Assembly (NCBI GenBank): GCA_910584265.1
Contig: CAJTZE010000042.1
Coordinates: 1 to 29,159 of the forward strand
DNA from: an uncultured Dorea sp.
GTDB lineage: Bacteria > Bacillota > Clostridia > Lachnospirales > Lachnospiraceae
Reading direction: 5' to 3'
DNA length: 29,159 bases
In this document: positions 24,112 to 29,159 of the stretch, one piece after another
How positions within the stretch are numbered: the stretch's first letter is position 1
How the letters are laid out: each line of letters starts with the position of its first letter
Program-made: the position numbers and the translations under genes
The notes under the pieces: model-generated
Database searches by the model: none
What the model was told of the DNA's origin: nothing
What the model saw: only the letters and a program-made list of their open reading frames with translations

Positions 24112-25404
24112 ATGAGTGGATTTTTGGAACTATTAAAGAGTATTTTTGGAGCATTGTTAAATATGAATTCCGCAGTTCTTGTGCCTATATTCCTGCTGAT
24201 CATTGCTATGATCATGGGAGCAAAATTTAGCAAGGCGATGCGCTCGGCGCTTACGGTAGGAGTCGGCTTTGTGGGGATTGCCTGTCTGACAGATCTGTTC
24301 TTTACCGTGCTGGCAGGCCCGGCAGAGGCGATGGTAGAAAACTGGGGACTTTCCTTGAATATCATTGATGTAGGCTGGGGGCCGCTTATGAGTGCGATAT
24401 GGGCGCTGCCGATCGCGCTGCTGATGCTGCCGCTGTTTTTGGTAGTAAACCTGATTCTGATATTTGTTAAATTTACCGATACAATGGATATCGACCTATG
24501 GAACTATGCGCTCTGTTTTTACGGCGGAATGTATGTCTATACAGCATCGGGGCATAATTTCGTACTGTCGCTTCTGGCATTTGTAGTCAGCGAGATCATC
24601 GTATTGAAGGCGGCGGATCTGATAGCGCCGAAGACAGAGGAATTTTTCGGACTGCCGGGTCTATCCTTCCCGCATGTAGTGTCTATTTCCTTTATGCCGA
24701 TTGGATGGGCCTTGTCTAAAGTTTTAGATAAAATTCCCGGCATTAAGGATTTGAATGCAGATCCGGAAACTCTGCGTAAGAAATTCGGCGTGTTTGGAGA
24801 ACCAGCTTTTATGGGCTTTGCGATCGGTACAGTGATCGGCCTATTAGCGGGCGATGCAGTCAGTGCGGCGCTGTATGTAGGTATCGCCATGGCGGCAGTT
24901 ATGATTCTTCTGCCGAGAATGGTATCTGTTCTGGTAGAAGGCCTGACTCCGCTTAGTGAGATAATCCGGGACCGGATTCAGAAATGGCTGCCCGGACGGG
25001 AAATACGGATTGGCATGGATACTGCTATTACAATTGGACATCCGGCAACACTGGCGGCAAGTGTTTTATTGGTCCCGATTGCGCTGGTATTGGCGGCAGT
25101 GCTTCCATATAACCATACGATTCCATTTGCGGATCTGGCAAGCATTGCGTTTATGCTTTGCCTGATTACGCCGTATGTAAAGGGAAATGTGGTGAAGCTG
25201 GTGATTATCGGTACGCTCATTATTGCATTTGTCATGTTGCCGGTATCAACTTTAACAGGACCATTAGTTACGGATATTGTCAAAGAGGCGGGAATGTTTA
25301 GCATCCCGGAGGGATTCGGATCTGCGACAATGGTAACTTCGTTCTTGGATGGTGCAAATCCTATAAGCTTTATGGTATATAAAGTATTTTCGTTATTTTT
25401 TTAA
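24112..25404 (+). CDS. PTS EIIC, galactitol type (GatC family)
   Basis: 430 residues, strongly hydrophobic with about ten or more membrane segments. The GVGFVGI stretch near residue 45 and the overall length fit GatC-family EIIC. It forms the membrane channel that binds and translocates the substrate while EIIB phosphorylates it. It follows EIIB by 16 bases with a GAGGAG site. No tagatose-phosphate dehydrogenase, kinase or aldolase is nearby, so galactitol itself is not supported as substrate. Confidence 0.92.
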   Translation: MSGFLELLKSIFGALLNMNSAVLVPIFLLIIAMIMGAKFSKAMRSALTVGVGFVGIACLTDLFFTVLAGPAEAMVENWGLSLNIIDVGWGPLMSAIWALPIALLMLPLFLVVNLILIFVKFTDTMDIDLWNYALCFYGGMYVYTASGHNFVLSLLAFVVSEIIVLKAADLIAPKTEEFFGLPGLSFPHVVSISFMPIGWALSKVLDKIPGIKDLNADPETLRKKFGVFGEPAFMGFAIGTVIGLLAGDAVSAALYVGIAMAAVMILLPRMVSVLVEGLTPLSEIIRDRIQKWLPGREIRIGMDTAITIGHPATLAASVLLVPIALVLAAVLPYNHTIPFADLASIAFMLCLITPYVKGNVVKLVIIGTLIIAFVMLPVSTLTGPLVTDIVKEAGMFSIPEGFGSATMVTSFLDGANPISFMVYKVFSLFF

Positions 25405-25441
25405 ATTAGCTTGAAGATAGACTTGAGAGGAGGCAATTAAA

Positions 25442-26779
25442 GTGAGAAAAAATTATCCAAATGAAATGGACAGAAACACAGAAGTGCAGATGAAAGAGCA
25501 TGTAATGTTCGGCGGCCCCTGGAGAGGCCCGTTGATCGTCAGGGGAAAAGGCGTGTACTGCTATGATAGAGATGAGAAGGAATATCTGGATCTGGAATCT
25601 CAGGCGTGGTCTCTCTGTCTCGGCTTTGGAAACGAAGAGGTGATGAATGCTGCATTTGAACAGGCAGAATTCCTGTATCACATGAAGGGCGGACTGAATA
25701 CGTTTCCGAGGCTGAAATTAGCGGATAAAATCCTGAGCGCGGCACCGGATGTATTTGACAGAGTATCCTTTGAGCCGAGCGGTTCCATTGCAAATGAAGC
25801 GGCTATGAAGATCGCGATGATTAATCACCCGGAGGCGAGGTATTTTGTAAGCCTGTACCATGCGTTTCACGGAAATACGCTGGCAACCGCCGCTACAGGA
25901 TGGCATGCGACGAAGGCAAAGGGAGACGTGTATGGAGGCGGCGTAAAATACATGGCGTTTATGGATAATGTGGTTCGTGTTCCCAATCCTTACTGTTATC
26001 GGTGTCCATTCGGAAAGAAAGAGGGCTCCTGTCAGTATGAATGCGCAGAGGCGCTTAGGACAACCCTGCAGATGGGAGTATCCGGACCGGTGGCGGCAGT
26101 GATTCTTGAGCCCGTACAGGGCAGCGGCGGCCAGATTCCGTGTCCGGCAGGATATTTGAAACGTGTAAGAGAAATCTGCGATGAGTTTGATACGCTGCTG
26201 ATATTTGATGAGATGCAGACCGGATTCGGACGCTGCGGAACCATGTTTGCAATGGATTTGTATGGGGTAACGCCGGATATATTTACAATAGGAAAAGCGC
26301 TCGGAAACGGATTCCCGATCGCCGGTACCGTAATCAGCAGTAAACTGAAAGGATTCCAGGACGGCAACGACGATAATTTCACCTTCTGCAATAATCCGAT
26401 GGCACAGGCGGCGGCATTGAAGACGATTGAAATCCTGATCCGGGATAATATTCCGGAAAATGCCCGTAAGATGGGTGAATTCCTCACAAAAGGATTGAAG
26501 GAGATCCAGAAAAAATATCCGATCATGGGAGATGTCAGAGGGCCGGGATTACATATCGGTATTGAGATGGTAAAGGATCCGGTAACAAAAGAGCCGGATG
26601 CGGCAATGGCGGCTGCAATTTATAATAAGGCATTAGAAAACGGCCTGATCATGGGCCTGGGCGGTTCGTCTCCGCATGTGATCAAAGTAAAACCGCCGCT
26701 TATTATAAATGAAGCGCAGTGCTCTTCCTTCCTTGAGCGGTTTGAGAAGTCTGTGAAGGAGGCTGTAGATTCGGTATAA
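25442..26779 (+). CDS. Class III pyridoxal-phosphate aminotransferase
   Basis: 445 residues from GTG 25442, nine bases after GAGGAGG. The PLP lysine is K285 in IGKALGNG, with D256-E257 in FDEMQTGFGR; SGSIANEAA near 113-121 binds the cofactor phosphate. Class III members move amino groups to or from omega-amino acids, ornithine, GABA, glutamate semialdehyde or amino-polyols. A Cys group C185-x2-C188-x8-C197-x3-C201 sits in the middle insertion. It directly follows the PTS EIIC, suggesting it acts on the imported compound, for instance an amino- or keto-sugar alcohol phosphate. Inference only. Confidence 0.9.
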   Translation: MRKNYPNEMDRNTEVQMKEHVMFGGPWRGPLIVRGKGVYCYDRDEKEYLDLESQAWSLCLGFGNEEVMNAAFEQAEFLYHMKGGLNTFPRLKLADKILSAAPDVFDRVSFEPSGSIANEAAMKIAMINHPEARYFVSLYHAFHGNTLATAATGWHATKAKGDVYGGGVKYMAFMDNVVRVPNPYCYRCPFGKKEGSCQYECAEALRTTLQMGVSGPVAAVILEPVQGSGGQIPCPAGYLKRVREICDEFDTLLIFDEMQTGFGRCGTMFAMDLYGVTPDIFTIGKALGNGFPIAGTVISSKLKGFQDGNDDNFTFCNNPMAQAAALKTIEILIRDNIPENARKMGEFLTKGLKEIQKKYPIMGDVRGPGLHIGIEMVKDPVTKEPDAAMAAAIYNKALENGLIMGLGGSSPHVIKVKPPLIINEAQCSSFLERFEKSVKEAVDSV

Positions 26780-26837
26780 ATGAAAAACAGCAGTAAGCAG
26801 TAATGTTTCAGAAAAATCTGCCGCTATAAATGCCATA

Positions 26838-26884
26838 TATCCGGGAGCGGAGGCGCTTTTCTATCAGAGCACCGCTCCCGGATA
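26838..26884 (+). terminator. 13-bp hairpin after the PTS/aminotransferase operon
   Basis: TATCCGGGAGCGG pairs perfectly with CCGCTCCCGGATA. It lacks a T-tract after it; a smaller nested alternative, AGCG-GAGG-CGCT followed by TTTCT, could terminate instead. The rest of 26780-27040 contains only an isolated TATAAT (26955-26960) and the next gene's ribosome site. Confidence 0.6.
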
Positions 26885-27040
26885 AACGGCGTTAAAATGG
26901 AGTATTTCTTTCTTATCTTTTAGCATCTTTTCGCATTTGAAAATCAATAGATTGTATAATATAGGTTTTAGTGTTAGAATGTTCGTTAGAAAGTCTGCCT
27001 GAAGAGAATACGGCGGAAGGAAAGAGCAGGAATTTATTAT

Positions 27041-27520
27041 ATGAAGATATTGATCATAAGCGACACCCATAGATCTCTGAAGGCCTTGAGGGAGGTGCTT
27101 AAGCGGGAGGAGCCTATAGATATGCTGATCCATCTTGGAGATATAGAGCGCCAGATGGCGGATGTCCGCCGGATGGTGGACTGCCCGGTACATATGATTG
27201 CGGGAAATAATGATTTTCTTTCGGGTCTTCCCAATGAGGAAGTATTTGAAATCGGAAGGTATAAGGTGTTTATTACCCACGGTCATGCATATCTGGTGAA
27301 TATTACAGAGGAACACCTGCAGGAAACGGCGAGGGAGCTTGGAGCTGATATTGTTATGTATGGACATACACATAGGCCGTTGCTTACCATAGAAGAGGAT
27401 TTGGTGACGATGAATCCGGGAAGCCTGACTTATCCGAGACAGAGCGGGAGGAGACCTAGTTATATGGTGATGACAATTGATAAATCCGGAGAAGCTTCTT
27501 TTGAGACATTTTATCTGTAG
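27041..27520 (+). CDS. Metallophosphoesterase, YfcE/MJ0936 family
   Basis: 159 residues, short as usual for this family. Metal-binding motifs in order: D8-x-H10 (SDTH), GD33-34, GNND (55-58), H80-G-H82 and GHTH (108-111). It is a small cytoplasmic phosphodiesterase of unknown natural substrate. Monocistronic with its own ribosome site; a tRNA promoter follows 19 bases after its stop. Confidence 0.92.
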   Translation: MKILIISDTHRSLKALREVLKREEPIDMLIHLGDIERQMADVRRMVDCPVHMIAGNNDFLSGLPNEEVFEIGRYKVFITHGHAYLVNITEEHLQETARELGADIVMYGHTHRPLLTIEEDLVTMNPGSLTYPRQSGRRPSYMVMTIDKSGEASFETFYL

Positions 27521-27538
27521 AAAAAAATAAAAAAGTTG

Positions 27539-27567
27539 TTGACAAGCCGGAACTGTTCCTATATAAT
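27539..27567 (+). promoter_or_regulatory. Promoter of the tRNA operon
   Basis: TTGACA (27539-27544), 17-base spacer, TATAAT (27562-27567): perfect consensus. Predicted start near 27574, 33 bases before tRNA-Pro. Confidence 0.85.
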
Positions 27568-27606
27568 ATGTCTTGTGTCGCGGAAGTAAGTAAAACATAA
27601 TATTGT

Positions 27607-27681
27607 CGGGGTGTGGCTCAGCTTGGCTAGAGCGCCTGGTTTGGGACCAGGAGGTCGCAGGTTCGAATCCTGTCACCCCGA
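27607..27681 (+). tRNA. tRNA-Pro (anticodon TGG)
   Basis: Acceptor CGGGGTG pairs with CACCCCG. The anticodon arm is CCTGG/CCAGG with loop TTTGGGA, and the T-loop TTCGAAT is normal. No CCA is encoded. Confidence 0.95.
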
Positions 27682-27688
27682 TATTCAT

Positions 27689-27759
27689 GCGGGTGTAGTT
27701 CAATGGTAGAACACCAGCCTTCCAAGCTGGATACGTGGGTTCGATTCCCATCACCCGCT
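27689..27759 (+). tRNA. tRNA-Gly (anticodon TCC)
   Basis: Acceptor GCGGGTG/CACCCGC; anticodon stem CCAGC/GCTGG with loop CTTCCAA; T-loop TTCGATT. Discriminator T. Confidence 0.95.
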
Positions 27760-27787
27760 TTCTTAGTCCCTTAGGGATTAAGGGCAT

Positions 27788-27861
27788 GAGTCTGTAGCTC
27801 AGCTGGATAGAGCAACGGCCTTCTAAGCCGTAGGTCGAGGGTTCGAATCCCCCCAGGCTCG
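27788..27861 (+). tRNA. tRNA-Arg (anticodon TCT)
   Basis: Acceptor GAGTCTG/CAGGCTC with one G-U pair; anticodon stem ACGGC/GCCGT with loop CTTCTAA; T-loop TTCGAAT. Discriminator G. Confidence 0.95.
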
Positions 27862-27867
27862 GTGACA

Positions 27868-27885
27868 CGTATATTCAAGTATACG
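27868..27885 (+). repeat. Small hairpin in the 100-base spacer between tRNA-Arg and tRNA-His
   Basis: CGTATA and TATACG flank TTCAAG. The spacer 27862-27961 is far longer than the other spacers in the cluster and holds no tRNA-like fold that I can see. Confidence 0.35.
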
Positions 27886-27961
27886 GTCAGACTTGATGAG
27901 CGGGTCGGTCCCCCACAGCCTTGGCAGAAAGATGAGCCGGTAGATGGACTTAATAGAATAT

Positions 27962-28036
27962 GGTGGGTATGGTGCAGTTGGTTAACGCGTCGGATTGTGG
28001 TTCCGAAGACCGTGGGTTCGAGTCCCACTACCCACC
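27962..28036 (+). tRNA. tRNA-His (anticodon GTG)
   Basis: Acceptor GTGGGTA/TACCCAC plus the His-specific extra G (27962) opposite C73 (28036). Anticodon stem TCGGA/TCCGA, loop TTGTGGT; T-loop TTCGAGT. Confidence 0.95.
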
Positions 28037-28050
28037 CTTTTTTCTTTTAA

Positions 28051-28122
28051 TGGGCTATCGCCAAGCGGTAAGGCACAGGACTTTGACTCCTGCATTCGTT
28101 GGTTCGAATCCAACTAGCCCAG
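28051..28122 (+). tRNA. tRNA-Gln (anticodon TTG)
   Basis: Acceptor TGGGCTA/TAGCCCA; anticodon stem CAGGA/TCCTG with loop CTTTGAC; T-loop TTCGAAT. Discriminator G. Confidence 0.95.
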
Positions 28123-28129
28123 TTAATAG

Positions 28130-28202
28130 GGGCGTGTAGCTCAGGTGGTAGAGCACTTGACTTTTAATCAAGTTGTCCGGGGTTCGAATCCCCGCACGCT
28201 CA
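28130..28202 (+). tRNA. tRNA-Lys (anticodon TTT), likely integration target
   Basis: Acceptor GGGCGTG/CACGCTC with a G-U at pair 2; anticodon stem CTTGA/TCAAG with loop CTTTTAA; T-loop TTCGAAT. Its 3' end faces a tyrosine integrase 145 bases away, the classical attachment-site layout. Confidence 0.95.
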
Positions 28203-28211
28203 GTAGTGCAG

Positions 28212-28254
28212 AATGGCGGAAACACTTGTGATCAGAGGGTTTGCGTCATTTTTT
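28212..28254 (+). terminator. Probable terminator of the tRNA operon
   Basis: AATGGCGGAAAC pairs with GTTTGCGTCATT (10 of 12 positions), followed by a TTTT run in the continuation of CATTTTTT. Confidence 0.55.
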
Positions 28255-28302
28255 ATTATTGAAAAAGTAATATAAAGTAAGTAAAACTAATAAGAAGTAA
28301 AT

Positions 28303-28350
28303 GTCTCAACCGCGTCTCAACAGAGGTAAGATGTCTCAATCTGGTCTCAA
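28303..28350. repeat. Four GTCTCAA direct repeats in two phased pairs, integrase arm-type sites
   Basis: GTCTCAA at 28303, 28314, 28333 and 28344. Each pair is offset 11 bases and the pairs are offset 30 bases. The last copy covers the integrase stop codon. The spacing of about one and three helical turns fits cooperative binding on one DNA face. Confidence 0.65.
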
Positions 28351-29108
28351 AAATTCATGGCAGATTCCACCGCAGAAACCGCATTTTCTTTTTCAAGGAT
28401 AATATGATTATATACGTCCAGGACCATCTTCTCGGTATCTCCCATAAGCTTTGCAATATGTTTAATTGATATAGCCGGTATCTGATAGCAGAGGTTCGTA
28501 CAGTAGTTGTGCCGGAATACATGAGCGGTAAGACCGGCTATCGGTTCTTCGGATGCATCCTGAAGCGCGCGGATTATCCGCGCCCACATTTTATCATAGC
28601 AGCTTTTTGTGACAGGCTTCCCATTGCGCATGGTGAAGAGATATGTTTTTCCGTAGGAACGGCGGGCATTCACATAGTTTACAATCACAGGAGCGACCTT
28701 ACTGGGAATGGGAAGTGTCCGGTATCCATTTTTGCTTTTTGGATCCTTGGTTGATGCAGTGTTATTCGTTAGCTCCTGGGCCTTATTCACTGTTAGTGTA
28801 AGAAGCTTTGTGTTGATGTCGAATACTGTCAAAGCAAGGGCTTCTCCGCGCCTCAGGCCGCAGCCATACAGAATGTACAGGAACGCCCTGTCACTGTCCT
28901 TTAGGCCGGCTGAGAATACTGCAGTTTTTTCATGGTCATATAGTGCGCGTTTCTCTGGAGGCGTATATTTAATTGCGTCTGTATTAGCAAAAATATCCTC
29001 AAATACATTGGAAGGAAACAAGTGGTCGGCAACGGCAGACTTTAATACCTGCTTGAAAGTGAGCCGGATTTGCTGCTGAGTGCGCTCTTTCTCTTTTGCA
29101 TTATTAAC
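28347..29108 (-). pseudogene. Tyrosine recombinase (phage/ICE integrase), N-terminally truncated
   Basis: Open from 29108 to the stop at 28347. The first possible start, TTG 29021, gives 224 residues, while the frame before it continues as good integrase sequence (QQQIRLTFKQVL...), so the true N-terminus is lost. A TGA at 29111-29109 and a second in-frame stop further up break it. Numbered from the TTG: R57 in GLRRGE, K97 in SKNGYR, H167-x2-R170 in HVFRH and nucleophile Y204 (VYNH) are intact. The second box-II His (usual LGH) reads MGD, an Asp. Arm-binding and part of the core-binding domain are missing; full family members run near 380-400 residues. It might yield a catalytic fragment but probably no active integrase. 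Confidence 0.7.
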
Positions 29109-29118
29109 TCAAACTTCC

Positions 29119-29135
29119 CACACCATTTTGGTGTG
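29119..29135. repeat. Inverted repeat just upstream of the integrase break
   Basis: CACACCA and TGGTGTG flank TTT, 8 bases beyond the breaking stop. It may be a terminator-like hairpin or the end of an inserted sequence; the flank to the right reads as non-integrase in all frames within the window. Confidence 0.4.
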
Positions 29136-29159
29136 CTGAACCTTGAAAAATCAATACTT

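Larger units (their letters stand above)
28203..29159. mobile_element. Edge of an integrative element inserted at tRNA-Lys
   Basis: The tRNA-Lys 3' end, phased direct repeats and an integrase pointing toward the tRNA form a typical left end. The rest of the element would lie beyond the right edge, so its size and type (phage, conjugative or decayed island) are unknown. The damaged integrase suggests it is no longer mobile by itself. Confidence 0.5.

Noticed and set aside
23615..24154. 179-codon minus-strand frame over EIIA and EIIB
   Set aside because: It is antisense to two PTS genes with intact active sites and has no ribosome site.
24112..25404. Calling the PTS a true galactitol transporter
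   Set aside because: The downstream tagatose pathway genes are missing, so only the family can be stated.
26864..27868. 334-codon minus-strand frame over the phosphoesterase and tRNAs
   Set aside because: It is antisense to a clear metallophosphoesterase and three tRNA genes; the tRNA-antisense peptides are a common false call.

Overview
The window looks like a chromosomal piece of a gut-type Lachnospiraceae/Clostridia (Firmicutes) genome. The protein families, strong AGGAGG ribosome sites, TTGACA/TATAAT promoters, glycyl-radical metabolism, GatABC-type PTS and a six-tRNA cluster all fit. Genus and species cannot be fixed from the sequence alone. No plasmid origin, rRNA or CRISPR array is visible.

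Layout. (1) 1-590: a lone 66-residue protein made almost only of NxNAS pentapeptides, closed by a strong terminator. (2) 593-6600, minus strand: two transcription units. One is a zinc medium-chain dehydrogenase plus an HSL-type esterase. The other is a glycyl radical enzyme (GRE), its activase and a broken ribulose-phosphate-3-epimerase-like remnant. (3) 6835-18220, plus strand, divergent from (2): a sugar-type ABC importer (lipoprotein, ATPase, permease), SDR dehydrogenase, FGGY kinase, VOC protein, iron alcohol dehydrogenase, paired thiamine-diphosphate E1 alpha/beta subunits without E2 or E3, a SorC-family regulator with its own promoter, and a decayed PfkB sugar-kinase remnant before a terminator. 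(4) 18439-20340: housekeeping RNA methyltransferase and RdgB. (5) 20419-26884: a HAD phosphatase/mutase (minus) diverging from a PRD regulator, galactitol-type EIIA, EIIB and EIIC, and a class III aminotransferase. (6) 27041-27520: a small phosphodiesterase. (7) 27539-28254: promoter, tRNAs Pro-Gly-Arg-His-Gln-Lys, terminator. (8) 28303-29159: the edge of an integrative element, with a 5'-truncated tyrosine integrase pointing at tRNA-Lys and four phased GTCTCAA repeats.

How it may work together. Regions 2 and 3 read as one catabolic locus. The importer brings in a sugar, polyol or derivative; the SDR and zinc dehydrogenase oxidise, the FGGY kinase phosphorylates, the E1 pair may cleave a ketose-like (acyloin) bond, and the GRE plus iron alcohol dehydrogenase may handle a diol-to-aldehyde-to-alcohol branch. 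The substrate is not identifiable. The GRE has a dehydratase/lyase Cys-x-Glu site but seems to lack part of the diol-dehydratase signature, and the E1 pair has no lipoyl partner, so a pathway not yet described is plausible but unproven. TTTTGTAA-type motifs occur at both the GRE and importer promoters and could be binding sites of the SorC regulator. Both units end in a pseudogene, which suggests remodelling. Region 5 is a second uptake system in which an EII complex is paired with an aminotransferase instead of the usual tagatose pathway enzymes, so it may import an amino- or keto-polyol.
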